A stretch of DNA of 21,637 bases from JBBTXM01 sp038062255 (GCA_038062255.1 JBBTXM010000015.1:1-21637), one strand, 5' to 3'. Shown: positions 6,562 to 13,881, counted from the stretch's first letter. Notes: generated by a model not told the origin, from the letters alone. Program-made: numbers and translations.

Positions 6562-7176
6562 ATGGCAAAAAAACCTGTCATATTTTTTTTAGGTAAGTCC
6601 GGCTCCGGTAAAGATACTCAAGCTGAAATTTTGATACAAAATTTTAAATTTGATTTTATCAGTTCCGGCGGGTTGCTGCGCGATTTTAAAAATCGCGCGT
6701 CAACTTTTCCGGAAAATTCTCTGGAGCGTTACGAAGCAGGCGGCATTAAGCGTATTTTGGATGGAGGAAAATTCGTTCCTACCCTTACTATTGCGTGCCA
6801 GTGGCGCTTTGCCGCACTTCTGGTCATGAAGAATTACGCGACATCCACAGGGCTTGTATTCGGGGGTTCCCCGCGCAAACTGGCGGAGGCTATGATTTTG
6901 GACGACTTTTTCCAGCACTGGCCGGAAGCCGCGGAACATTTTTCCATAAAGCCGATTGAGCTTGCCATTTCCGACGAAGAAGCGAGGCAACGCTTATTTG
7001 CCCGCGGGAGAGAAGATGATAACGAAAACGCAATAAAAAACAGGCTTGGAGAGTTTGAGGAGTTTGTCGTGTCTGTGATCAACTATTTCAAAACCTCTGG
7101 AAGGCTTCTGACCGTAAATGGGGAAAAATCAATAGAAGAGGTTCACAACGAAGTAGTTAAAATGTTGGAACTATGA
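6562..7176 (+). CDS. adk: Adenylate kinase, short divergent form
   Basis: Converts ATP plus AMP to two ADP in the cytoplasm. The 204 residues start with the P-loop GKSGSGKDTQ (11-20). The NMP-binding region reads ISSGGLLRDF in place of the usual STGDMLR. The GFPR motif is GGSPRKLAEA, and GREDDNENAIKNRL supplies the conserved Arg/Asp set. No LID zinc-ribbon cysteines are present, so this is a short-LID form. It lies between secY and map, the classical position, which supports the call despite the degenerate motifs. A related nucleoside monophosphate kinase activity is possible. The stop overlaps the map ATG (ATGA). Confidence 0.85.
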   Translation: MAKKPVIFFLGKSGSGKDTQAEILIQNFKFDFISSGGLLRDFKNRASTFPENSLERYEAGGIKRILDGGKFVPTLTIACQWRFAALLVMKNYATSTGLVFGGSPRKLAEAMILDDFFQHWPEAAEHFSIKPIELAISDEEARQRLFARGREDDNENAIKNRLGEFEEFVVSVINYFKTSGRLLTVNGEKSIEEVHNEVVKMLEL

Positions 7177-7922
7177 TTATAAAAAATAAAAAAGAATTGG
7201 AGATTTTGGGAGAGGGCGGCAAGAGACTTGCCGCCGTTTTGTCGCGCGTAGCAAAGGAGGCAAAGCCCGGCGTTACAACTCTGCGGCTTGATGAGCTTGC
7301 GGAAAAATGGATTTTAGAAAGCGGCGGAAAGCCTTCATTTAAAAACTACGCAAACTCAATGGGCCAAGAAAATTATCCGGCGACACTTTGTGTGTCAATC
7401 AACGAAGAAGTTGTTCACGGGATTCCGGACGAGCGAGTTTTAAAAATGGGCGATGTTGTCGGGTTGGATATAGGGATGTGGTATGAGGGGTTATGCACGG
7501 ATACTGCGCTGACGGTTTTGGTTGGCGGAGGAACAAACAAATTAATTGATGCCACAAAAAAATCCCTAGAAATCGGCATAGGAAAAGTAAAAGTCGGTGC
7601 CCGAACCGGCGATATCGGTTTTGCGATACAAAATTTTTTGGAAAAAGAAGGATTTGGCGTAGTAAAAGAGTTGGTTGGGCATGGCGTGGGCAATGCCGTG
7701 CATGAGGATCCGGAAATTCCAAACTGGGGAAGCCCCGGAAGAGGAATAGAGCTTTTGGAAAATATGATTATAGCAATTGAGCCGATGGCGACCGAAGGGT
7801 CCCCAAAAGTAAAACTTTTGGACGACGGATGGACATGGGTGACAGCCGATGGCTCCCGCTCCGCGCATTTTGAACACACATTGGTGGTCACAAAAAATGG
7901 ATCAGAGATATTGACAAAATAG
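7173..7922 (+). CDS. map: Type I methionine aminopeptidase
   Basis: Removes the initiator Met from nascent proteins. The 249 residues contain all five metal ligands: D99 and D110 (in GLDIGMWYEGLCTDTALT), H170 (GHGVG), E203 (AIEPM) and E234 (FEHTLVV). The substrate-contact His is H82 (VVHGIP). Length matches bacterial MetAP-I without an extension. It is translationally coupled to adk through a 4-nt ATGA overlap and closes the L15-secY-adk-map block. infA and the L36/S13 genes that often follow are absent. Confidence 0.96.
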   Translation: MIIKNKKELEILGEGGKRLAAVLSRVAKEAKPGVTTLRLDELAEKWILESGGKPSFKNYANSMGQENYPATLCVSINEEVVHGIPDERVLKMGDVVGLDIGMWYEGLCTDTALTVLVGGGTNKLIDATKKSLEIGIGKVKVGARTGDIGFAIQNFLEKEGFGVVKELVGHGVGNAVHEDPEIPNWGSPGRGIELLENMIIAIEPMATEGSPKVKLLDDGWTWVTADGSRSAHFEHTLVVTKNGSEILTK

Positions 7923-7976
7923 TATTTTGGGCGCATTCTTTATAAAGGTTTGAAAATATAACAAATAGGAGGAAAC

Positions 7977-8453
7977 ATGAAAGGTTTGTTGGCTTTTGTG
8001 TTAGTTTTTCTTGCGTCTTGTGGACCGGCGAGAACTCACCGTGAACAACTTTTGGAGACAGGTATGTTTAAAGAACACCAATTGTTGCGATTGGAAAATT
8101 TTGGATCGGTAACGGGTTCAGTTTCCGGCGGGTTTTTCTTGGGCACAGGTTCTGTAAATGGGACTGTTGGTTCTGAATACCGGCTCCAGTTTTGGTGGTC
8201 ACCAAAGCCAGGCGAGTTGGTTGCAACAACGTTCCCATATCAAAAATTCCGCTTTGTTGTTGACGATACGCTAAAAGCGCCCTCAGTTGAGTTTTTATTT
8301 GATGAAGGCTGGCTTAAGTCTACCTGGTCTTATTTTGACGAAACAGAAAAATACGACCTTAACGATTTTATGGGTTATATTAAAGTCGCAAAGGTTAAAA
8401 TTCCTCAAAAAGTTTTGGAAGAGGAAATTTTTCTTCCAAAACTAACAAATTGA
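7977..8453 (+). CDS. Small predicted lipoprotein
   Basis: A 158-residue protein of unknown function. It starts with a short signal sequence (MKGLLAFVLVF) and a lipobox LASC with Cys15, so it is predicted to be lipid-anchored on the outer face of the cytoplasmic membrane. The mature part has a Gly/Ser-rich stretch (GSVTGSVSGGFFLGTGSVNG) reminiscent of beta-sheet or glycine-zipper segments, then a soluble region rich in aromatic residues. A good Shine-Dalgarno (AGGAGG) precedes the ATG, and a strong terminator follows within 10 nt. It is a single-gene unit with no context clue to function. Confidence 0.7.
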   Translation: MKGLLAFVLVFLASCGPARTHREQLLETGMFKEHQLLRLENFGSVTGSVSGGFFLGTGSVNGTVGSEYRLQFWWSPKPGELVATTFPYQKFRFVVDDTLKAPSVEFLFDEGWLKSTWSYFDETEKYDLNDFMGYIKVAKVKIPQKVLEEEIFLPKLTN

Positions 8454-8456
8454 AAA

Positions 8457-8490
8457 AAAAGCGGCGCGAAGCGCCGCTTTTCGCTTTTTT
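8457..8490 (+). terminator. Rho-independent terminator after the lipoprotein gene
   Basis: GCGGCGC-GAA-GCGCCGC hairpin with A-rich 5' flank, followed by TTTTCGCTTTTTT. Confidence 0.85.
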
Positions 8491-8558
8491 GAACCACTAT
8501 TTTTTTTCCATATGTTATCTATGATTATTTGGTATCCGTGTTATTCTAAAGATACTAC

Positions 8559-8596
8559 TGCTAACTCTTTACCGCGATCGCGACGTTGGGTTAGCA
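8559..8596 (+). repeat. 38-bp dyad-symmetric repeat, copy 1
   Basis: Identical to the copy at 9266-9303 and in the same orientation. Structure: arm TGCTAAC, 7-bp spacer, perfect palindrome CGCGATCGCG, 7-bp spacer, arm GTTAGCA. It lies upstream of the Cas2-like gene, where it would overlap its promoter. Confidence 0.9.
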
Positions 8597-8687
8597 ATGT
8601 AAAAGTTAATAAAAATATAAAAATATGGAAAAACAAAAAATATACAGGAGACAGTATTTAAGAGGCAACATGCGGAGAGGAGAAAAT

Positions 8688-9239
8688 ATGAAGGCTATTC
8701 TAGAAGAACTAAAGGGTGGGGCGTTTTTGACTCTAGAGTTACTCGATTTAGTTTTCGGCGCTTATCAGCGTTCGTATAAGTCCGCGCTTGGTATTGTTGA
8801 ATATAAGCAACTTAAAAAACAAACGCCACGAGAAATTGAACGCGAGGAACAGCAGGTTTTTTACACGCTTCTCAACAAACTCAAGCGCGAAGGGTTAATC
8901 AGCAAAAACCAATCAAAAAAAGGAACGTTATGGAGAGCTACTGAAAAAGGATTAAAGAAACTCAAAATCCTTTTTGGGAATAAACGGCTACAATATAAAG
9001 TTGAGAATGAAAAGAAGTTAAAAATTATTACATTTGATATACCGGAATTATTAAAAAAGAAAAGAGATTGGCTGCGCGAAATATTGCGATTTTTGGAATT
9101 TCGATTGTTGCATAAAAGCGTATGGATTGGCACAAGTAAAATCCCAGAAGATTTTTTACTAGATCTGCGGGATAACGGATTATTGGAACATGTTCATATT
9201 CTAGAAATCGGCGCTCGCGGCACTGTGAAAGAATTGTAA
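8688..9239 (+). CDS. PaaX/Cas2-like protein: winged helix plus Cas2-type ferredoxin fold
   Basis: About 183 residues from the ATG at 8688, chosen because GGAGAGGAG lies 5 nt before it. In-frame starts at 8670 and 8625 are possible, the former adding MRRGEN. The N-terminal half (VFYTLLNKLKREGLISKNQ... TLWRATEKGLKKL) looks like a winged-helix DNA-binding domain with a wing before the ATEKG turn. The C-terminal half starts KLKIITFDIPELLKKKRDWL and continues FRLLHKSVWIG. This is the beta-alpha-beta pattern of Cas2 and PaaX C-terminal domains, with the Asp after the first strand present. Such proteins are common in Patescibacteria and are often labelled Cas2, but no CRISPR array or other cas gene is in the window. 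It sits alone between two identical 38-bp repeats. A repressor binding those repeats, or a small mobile unit, are the main options. Confidence 0.65.
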   Translation: MKAILEELKGGAFLTLELLDLVFGAYQRSYKSALGIVEYKQLKKQTPREIEREEQQVFYTLLNKLKREGLISKNQSKKGTLWRATEKGLKKLKILFGNKRLQYKVENEKKLKIITFDIPELLKKKRDWLREILRFLEFRLLHKSVWIGTSKIPEDFLLDLRDNGLLEHVHILEIGARGTVKEL

Positions 9240-9265
9240 TGACGAAGAATAATAATAAGGCATAT

Positions 9266-9303
9266 TGCTAACTCTTTACCGCGATCGCGACGTTGGGTTA
9301 GCA
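9266..9303 (+). repeat. 38-bp dyad-symmetric repeat, copy 2
   Basis: Exact copy of 8559-8596, starting 26 nt after the stop of the Cas2-like gene and ending 38 nt before the ruvX start. The flanking bases differ between copies. Confidence 0.9.
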
Positions 9304-9341
9304 GTTACGATTAAGAGGATTTTGTGTTAACATCACTTTAT

Positions 9342-9740
9342 ATGAAGTATCTTGGGATAGATTACGGGGAAAAGAGAATTGGCGTTGCGTTGTCGGACGA
9401 AGGCGCGAAGTTGGCTTTTCCAAAATACGTGGAAGTTGCCGGCGGGCCGGAACGCTGGAATGTGGTAGCGAGAAATTTAAAAAAAATAGTTGATGCCGAA
9501 CAGGTTGCGGCGGTTGTTGTGGGGCTGCCTTTGGGATTTTCGATGCAGGAAACGGAGTCTACAAAAAAAGCCAGGAATTTCGGAGAATTTTTACGAAAAG
9601 AATTGAGTATCGAAATAATTTTTCAAAACGAAGTTCTAAGCACCGCCGAAGTTGAAAAGTCCGGCGCCGCGCGCGAAGGAATGGTAGATGCCTCTTCAGC
9701 GGCGCTTATTCTCCAAAGTTTTTTGGATAACAAAAAATAG
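9342..9740 (+). CDS. ruvX: RuvX/YqgF family Holliday-junction resolvase-like nuclease
   Basis: RNase H-fold protein of 132 residues, implicated in 16S rRNA 5' maturation or Holliday-junction resolution. The N-terminus MKYLGIDYGEKRIGVALSDE carries the first catalytic Asp (D7) with the YqgF signature GIDYGxKRIGVA. VVVGLPLG and the late stretch EVLSTAEVE, then MVDASSAALILQSFL, match the rest of the family. The ATG at 9342 is preferred over the GTG at 9324 because the family starts just before the DYG motif. An extended -10 (TGT-TAACAT, 9325-9333) lies 8 nt before this ATG. Confidence 0.9.
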   Translation: MKYLGIDYGEKRIGVALSDEGAKLAFPKYVEVAGGPERWNVVARNLKKIVDAEQVAAVVVGLPLGFSMQETESTKKARNFGEFLRKELSIEIIFQNEVLSTAEVEKSGAAREGMVDASSAALILQSFLDNKK

Positions 9741-9743
9741 GCG

Positions 9744-9752
9744 TGATACAAT
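9744..9752 (+). promoter_or_regulatory. Extended -10 of a probable leaderless promoter for the glycosyltransferase gene
   Basis: TGA-TACAAT followed by 6 nt (tactgc) and ATG at 9759. No Shine-Dalgarno is present. Confidence 0.5.
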
Positions 9753-9758
9753 TACTGC

Positions 9759-10490
9759 ATGCCACAATCGGATATATATTTGTCGGTAATAGTGCCGGCT
9801 TACAACGAAGAAGATAGAATTCGAAAAACCCTCAAAAGATTCCAGGAATATTTTTCAAGCCAGCCGTATAGCTATGAGATCTTAGTGGTAAACGATGGCT
9901 CGCGAGACAGAACCACGGAAGTTGTTCAAGAGATGGTTAAAGAAGTGGTTAACTTAAATTTTATTGACCGAAAAAAAAACAAAGGCAAGGGTTTTTCCGT
10001 AAGAGAGGGCATACTAAACACCCAGGGGAAAATTCGCCTGTTTGCAGATGCCGACAATGCCACTGATATTTCACATTTCGACAAAATGCGCCACTTTTTT
10101 GATAAAGGCTACGATGTTGTGATTGCCTCAAGAGACAGCAAAGATGCTCCAGGCGCCAAACAAGCCGTTCCGCAGCCGTGGCACAAAAGATTTTTGGGAA
10201 ATTTGGGAAATTTGTATATCCAGCGTTTGGCGGTGAAAGGAATTTGGGATACCCAGTGCGGTTTTAAGGCTTTTAGGGATTACGCCGCGGACAAAATATT
10301 CAGAGCTTCAAATGTGAATGGCTGGATGTTCGATGTGGAGGCATTGGCGCTCGCGAGAAAATTTAATTTTAAAATAGGAATAATTCCGGCGAACTGGATA
10401 AACGATCCCAAAACTCATGTAAAGTTTTCTTCGTATTTGAAATCGCTTTTGGAAGTACTTAAAATAAGCAGGAGGATAAAAAATTTATGA
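9759..10490 (+). CDS. Family 2 glycosyltransferase, dolichyl/polyprenyl-phosphate sugar synthase-like
   Basis: Transfers a sugar from a nucleotide sugar to a lipid phosphate at the inner face of the membrane, as judged from the family. The 243 residues contain the GT-A start LSVIVPAYNEEDRIRKTL, the nucleotide-binding Asp in VVNDGSRDRT, KNKGKGFSVREGI, and the DxD-like motif ADADNATD. The acceptor region reads WDTQCGFKAFR and WMFDVEAL, close to eukaryotic ALG5 and bacterial homologues. No membrane helix is present. It precedes the galT-like gene, consistent with use of sugar nucleotides for envelope glycans. The substrate is not determined by sequence. Confidence 0.88.
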   Translation: MPQSDIYLSVIVPAYNEEDRIRKTLKRFQEYFSSQPYSYEILVVNDGSRDRTTEVVQEMVKEVVNLNFIDRKKNKGKGFSVREGILNTQGKIRLFADADNATDISHFDKMRHFFDKGYDVVIASRDSKDAPGAKQAVPQPWHKRFLGNLGNLYIQRLAVKGIWDTQCGFKAFRDYAADKIFRASNVNGWMFDVEALALARKFNFKIGIIPANWINDPKTHVKFSSYLKSLLEVLKISRRIKNL

Positions 10491-10597
10491 ACCCCGTCAA
10501 AAAATTTACAAAAAACTATCTTGCCAGGAATTTATTGTTTACTTTTAAAAGTCCAGAGTGGTCAAATGGGCTAGATGTAAATTTTTATACGGGGTGA
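10487..10597 (+). CDS. Small ORF (36 aa) coupled to the genes on both sides
   Basis: Reading MNPVKKFTKNYLARNLLFTF and on to FYTG, then TGA. Its ATG overlaps the glycosyltransferase stop (ATGA) and its stop overlaps the GTG start of the galT-like gene (GTGA). AGGAGG lies 11 nt upstream. The perfect chain of overlaps argues that it is translated, at least to couple the neighbours. No homology is recognised. It could be a decayed remnant or only a coupling leader. Confidence 0.4.
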   Translation: MNPVKKFTKNYLARNLLFTFKSPEWSNGLDVNFYTG

Positions 10598-11592
10598 AAA
10601 AAATAATCGAATTTCGAAAAGACATTGTTTCGGGCGAGTGGGTTTTGATTTCTTCGGGCTTGGTTAAAAAACCGGTGTTTTTTAAGAAATTAAGCGTAAA
10701 ACCATTGCCCAAATCCAAGTGCCCGTTTGAAGATCCAAAAGCCTCCGGGCACGAAAAAATTCTTTTGTGGTATCCAAAGCCCGGAAAAAACGATATTAAA
10801 GACTGGTGGGTTATGATTTTCCCAAACAAATACCCGGTTGTTTACAATTCTAGGATTTGCCCGGTTGTTGAAAAAATCGGAATCTATGAAAAAGCTGGCG
10901 GTGCCGGTTTTCAGGAGGTTGTGGTTGTTCGCAACCACGAACGGCATTTCGCGAAAATGTCAGAAAAAGAAATCGAAGTTTTAATAGAAGCTTACGTTTC
11001 GAGGTTTCAGGTTTTGCGAAGCGAAGACTGCGTTGATTACATTTTAATAATACACAACCACGGTTCCGCCTCCGGAGCTTCTGTGCCGCATCCCCATTCG
11101 CAAATATTTGCGATTCCATTCGTTCCGCCGGATGTCGCAAGCAGTATTGCCGGTTCGCGCGCGTACTTCCACAAACACAAGCGATGCGTACACTGCGATA
11201 TGCTGTCGCAAGATTCCAAAGACAAAAAACGGATAATTTTTGAAAACCGGCATTTTTGGGCGCTTGCTCCTTACGCCTCTAGGGTGTCGTTTGAAATTAG
11301 AATCTATCCAAAATTCCATGAATCAAGGTTCGAGGCGATAGATGTTGAGCAGAGGCAAGATTTGGCAGGCGCGATGAAGTTCGTTTTTTCCAAATTGGAT
11401 AAAAATTTAAAAAATCCGGATTTTAATATGGTTGTCCATACTGCTCCTCCCAAAAGCCGCGATGCCATGCATTACCACTGGCACGTCGAAATTTTGCCGA
11501 GAGTCGGCATTTGGGGAGGCCTTGAGCTGGGCGCGGGAATTGACGTCGTAAAGGTTCCCCCGGAAGAAGCGGCAAAAATTTTAAGAAAATGA
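10594..11592 (+). CDS. galT: Galactose-1-phosphate uridylyltransferase-like protein (HIT superfamily)
   Basis: Exchanges UMP between UDP-glucose and galactose-1-phosphate in the Leloir pathway if a true GalT. About 332 residues from the GTG at 10594. The family opening EFRKDIVSGEWVLIS follows it at once, and the GTG overlaps the preceding small ORF. The catalytic HPHSQ sits in a typical context (NHGSASGASVPHPHSQIFA). CPFED near residue 55 and HKRCVHCDML supply Cys residues that often bind zinc. The second half carries FAPYASR-like ALAPYASRVSFEIRIYP and YHWHVEILPR. Diverged relatives act as ADP-glucose or Ap4A phosphorylases, so the substrate is uncertain. The stop overlaps the tpiA ATG. Confidence 0.8.
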   Translation: MKKIIEFRKDIVSGEWVLISSGLVKKPVFFKKLSVKPLPKSKCPFEDPKASGHEKILLWYPKPGKNDIKDWWVMIFPNKYPVVYNSRICPVVEKIGIYEKAGGAGFQEVVVVRNHERHFAKMSEKEIEVLIEAYVSRFQVLRSEDCVDYILIIHNHGSASGASVPHPHSQIFAIPFVPPDVASSIAGSRAYFHKHKRCVHCDMLSQDSKDKKRIIFENRHFWALAPYASRVSFEIRIYPKFHESRFEAIDVEQRQDLAGAMKFVFSKLDKNLKNPDFNMVVHTAPPKSRDAMHYHWHVEILPRVGIWGGLELGAGIDVVKVPPEEAAKILRK

Positions 11593-12350
11593 CTAAAAAA
11601 ATTATAATTGCAAATTGGAAAGCAAATCCAGATTCCGCGGGCAGAGCGGTTAAAATCGCAAGAGAGATTTCGGCCGGCATCTCGGGCGCAAGAAACGTTG
11701 AAGTGGTTATTGCCCCTTCCACTATTCACATTTCCAACCTCAAATTTCTAACCTCTAACTTCCAACTTGGAGCCCAAGATTCTTTTTGGGAAGATACTGG
11801 CCCGTATACTGGAGAAATTTCCTGGCATCAGCTGAAACATTGCGGAGTGCAATATGTAATTCTTGGCCACTCGGAGAGACGCGCGCTTTGCGAAACGAAC
11901 GAAAAAATAAACAAAAAGATAAAAGCTGTGTTGGAATCTGGCATGAAAGCTGTTTTGTGTGTTGGGGAGTTGGAGAAACAAAGGGATGTTGCGTTTCCCA
12001 GAATAATTCACGAGGAACTCAAAGAGGGATTAAAAGGCGTTAAAAAGATACTTCTTAAGAATTTAATTGTAGTTTACGAACCAGTTTGGGCAATAAGTTC
12101 CAATAAAAATTCAAAACCCGACAGTCCAAAAAATGTTTTTGAGATGTCGGTTTTGATTCGCCGAGAGCTTTTGAAAATGTTCGGCAAAAAAATCGCTTTT
12201 TCAATCCGAATAATTTACGGAGGGTCGGTGGACGAAAAAAACGCCGCCGATTTTGTGCGATTGGGCCGGGTGGACGGCTTATTGGTCGGCGCGGCCAGCT
12301 TAAATTCGAAAAAATTTATAGAAATTATTAAAAAGGTCTCCCGGGTTTAG
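11589..12350 (+). CDS. tpiA: Triosephosphate isomerase
   Basis: Interconverts dihydroxyacetone phosphate and glyceraldehyde-3-phosphate. The 253 residues have all the catalytic residues: K11 in NWKAN, H94 in ILGHSERR and E164 in VVYEPVWAI. The phosphate-binding IIYGGSVDEKNA and GLLVGAASL are also present. Length is normal. Residues 48-60 (HISNLKFLTSNFQ) are encoded by an unusual run of near-repeats of CTAACCT/CCAACT (about 11732-11767), suggesting a repeat captured inside the gene without loss of function. The gene overlaps the galT-like gene by 4 nt and is followed by pgk 20 nt later, a common glycolytic pairing. Confidence 0.96.
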   Translation: MTKKIIIANWKANPDSAGRAVKIAREISAGISGARNVEVVIAPSTIHISNLKFLTSNFQLGAQDSFWEDTGPYTGEISWHQLKHCGVQYVILGHSERRALCETNEKINKKIKAVLESGMKAVLCVGELEKQRDVAFPRIIHEELKEGLKGVKKILLKNLIVVYEPVWAISSNKNSKPDSPKNVFEMSVLIRRELLKMFGKKIAFSIRIIYGGSVDEKNAADFVRLGRVDGLLVGAASLNSKKFIEIIKKVSRV

Positions 12351-12370
12351 AGTGTGGTAACAATGAAATT

Positions 12371-13366
12371 ATGAGTTACGCCAAAAAATTACTACTGAGA
12401 GTAGATTTCAACATTCCGATGAAAAACGGCAAAATTGCCGATAACTTTAGAATTTTGTCGCATATCCCGACCATAAAATATTTTTTGGAAAAAAATTACA
12501 AAATTATTTTGCTTTCGCATCAGGAACAAAATGGAAAAGTTTTGAGTTTTGGGCATATACGTAAATTTTTAGAAAAAAAAATAGAAATGAAAAATGTAGT
12601 TTTGTTGGATAATTTGCGATTAAATCCGGGCGAAAAGAAAAACGACTTGGCTTTTGCCAGGAAACTCGCAAGTTTGGGAGATATTTTTATCAACGATGCG
12701 TTTTCTGTATCTCACAGAAGACACGCTTCAATTGTGAGTCTGCCGAAACTTTTGCCGTCGAGTTTGGGGCCCTTGTTTAAAAAAGAAATAAAAGAGCTAA
12801 GCCGGGCTTTTGTACCAAGGCACCCCTTTTTACTAGTTGTTGCCGGAAACAAGTTTGAGACAAAAGAGCCAATTTTGAATAAGTTTTTAAATAAAGCAGA
12901 CTATATTTTTATCGGCGGGGCTTTGGCAAATACCTTTTTAAAGGCCCGAGGCAACGATGTTGGAAAATCCAAGACCGAAAACGTAAAAATCCCAAAAAAT
13001 ATTTTGTGGAACAAAAAAATAATTTTGCCGGTTGATTTTAATATTAAAAACGGCGTTATTTACGATTCTGGGCCGGCTACGGCGGAAATCCTCCGCGATT
13101 TAGCGAGAAAATCCGGGTTTATTTTGTGGAACGGCACGCTGGGGATTTGCGAAAAAGGTTTTGATTTCGGCACAAAATCTTTTATAGAGGCTTTGGGCAA
13201 ATCCAAGGCGTATAAAATTGCGGGCGGGGGAGATACTATTTCGGCAATCCATAAATTCGGGCTTCAAAAAAACTTTAATTTTATCTCTACCGGCGGCGGG
13301 GCCATGCTCGAATTTCTGGCCACCGGCACTCTCCCAGGCATTGACGCGATAAAAAAGAAGCGCTAA
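12371..13366 (+). CDS. pgk: Phosphoglycerate kinase, short form
   Basis: Makes ATP from 1,3-bisphosphoglycerate in lower glycolysis. At 331 residues it is shorter than the usual 390-400 but has the key segments. These are RVDFNIPMKNGKI near the N-terminus, NLRLNPGEKKND, the substrate-binding NDAFSVSHRRHAS, VVAGNKFETKEP, and IAGGGDTISAI plus STGGGAMLEFLATGTLPGIDAI at the C-terminus. The deletions fall in surface loops, as in other reduced genomes. TAACAAT ends 6 nt before the ATG and may give a leaderless start. The 3' end (13338-13359) is repeated almost exactly at 13860-13881, beyond the toxin-antitoxin pair. Confidence 0.93.
   Translation: MSYAKKLLLRVDFNIPMKNGKIADNFRILSHIPTIKYFLEKNYKIILLSHQEQNGKVLSFGHIRKFLEKKIEMKNVVLLDNLRLNPGEKKNDLAFARKLASLGDIFINDAFSVSHRRHASIVSLPKLLPSSLGPLFKKEIKELSRAFVPRHPFLLVVAGNKFETKEPILNKFLNKADYIFIGGALANTFLKARGNDVGKSKTENVKIPKNILWNKKIILPVDFNIKNGVIYDSGPATAEILRDLARKSGFILWNGTLGICEKGFDFGTKSFIEALGKSKAYKIAGGGDTISAIHKFGLQKNFNFISTGGGAMLEFLATGTLPGIDAIKKKR
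13338..13359 (+). repeat. Direct repeat at pgk 3' end, copy 1
   Basis: 22 bp beginning GCATTGACGCGATAA, identical to 13860-13881 except for one base. It encodes the C-terminal residues of Pgk (IDAIKKK). Confidence 0.8.
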
Positions 13367-13632
13367 TAAGTATTTGAAGTTCTACGTTCAACTTTGAAAA
13401 CCAGTATGATTTTTTCAAAAACCTTGATTTTGTAGAAAATGCGATACGAGCCAACTCTACGGCGCCATGTGTGTTCTCCATCTTTCATTTTTTGAATATC
13501 TCCAAAATATGGATTTTGCGGAAGAAGTTTTATGATATACAAAATTGCCTCTGCGTTTTTGCGAGGAAATTTTTTTAGAGTTTTAAAAACACTAGTATCA
13601 ATTTCCAAGTCCCAACTTTCGTGACAGGTCAT
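13363..13632 (-). CDS. RelE/ParE family toxin
   Basis: An 89-residue protein with the RelE/ParE pattern: VFKTLKKFPRKNAEAI, a central LLPQNPYFGDIQKMKDGEHTWRRRVG, SYRIFYKI and a final VFKVERRTSNTY. Members either cleave mRNA on the ribosome or block gyrase, and the sequence alone does not decide which. The first gene upstream is its antitoxin, and the reading frames overlap by 35 nt if the ATG at 13632 is used. A TTG about 24 nt inside (before EIDTSVF) is an alternative start, and no clear Shine-Dalgarno supports either. Its 3' end overlaps the pgk stop region by 4 nt, tail to tail. Confidence 0.82.
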   Translation of the reverse strand: MTCHESWDLEIDTSVFKTLKKFPRKNAEAILYIIKLLPQNPYFGDIQKMKDGEHTWRRRVGSYRIFYKIKVFEKIILVFKVERRTSNTY

Positions 13633-13816
13633 GGAAAGACATTGTTTTTCCCTTTTTAAGATTTTCCTCGGCTCTTATAAGCGCTTTTTTTTGAGCGTTT
13701 GTCGGGGTAAATTCTTTTATGGCTTTAAATTCAACAAGAGATTCATATTCTTTTTTTGGTAAAACAACAAGATCCCCTTGCTGGGCCAGTTTTTTGGGAA
13801 TAGTGATTGTGGTCAT
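13598..13816 (-). CDS. Antitoxin of the RelE/ParE-type module
   Basis: A 72-residue protein that begins MTTITIPKKLAQQGDLVVLP, an AbrB/Phd-like DNA-binding start common to antitoxins. It then has a helical region (EYESLVEFKAIKEF and KKALIRAEENLKKGKTMSFHDLSRKLG) likely to wrap the toxin. The gene precedes and overlaps the toxin, the usual order. Autorepression is expected from the family. An extended -10 (TGA-TAAGTT, 13831-13823) ends exactly 6 nt before the ATG, and no Shine-Dalgarno is seen, so the mRNA may be leaderless. Confidence 0.75.
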   Translation of the reverse strand: MTTITIPKKLAQQGDLVVLPKKEYESLVEFKAIKEFTPTNAQKKALIRAEENLKKGKTMSFHDLSRKLGLGN

Positions 13817-13822
13817 GTTTTT

Positions 13823-13831
13823 AACTTATCA
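13823..13831 (-). promoter_or_regulatory. Extended -10 of a probable leaderless promoter for the antitoxin gene
   Basis: Minus strand TGA-TAAGTT followed by aaaaac and ATG, the same 6-nt spacing seen at other SD-less genes here. Confidence 0.45.
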
Positions 13832-13859
13832 CAGGCTATTACATAGCGCAAATTACCGA

Positions 13860-13881
13860 GCATTGACGCGATAAGAAAGAA
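13860..13881 (+). repeat. Direct repeat, copy 2: displaced remnant of the pgk 3' end
   Basis: 21 of 22 bases match 13338-13359. In frame it reads IDAIRKK followed by TGA, i.e. the end of a Pgk protein with no gene in front of it. Confidence 0.75.

Noticed and set aside
8559..9303. CRISPR array beside a Cas2-like gene
   Set aside because: Only two repeat copies, separated by a 669-bp stretch holding a gene. There are no spacer-sized intervals and no other cas genes.
11732..11767. Repeat insertion that might disrupt tpiA
   Set aside because: The CTAACCT-like run is odd, but the reading frame, length and catalytic residues are normal, so the gene is not called broken.
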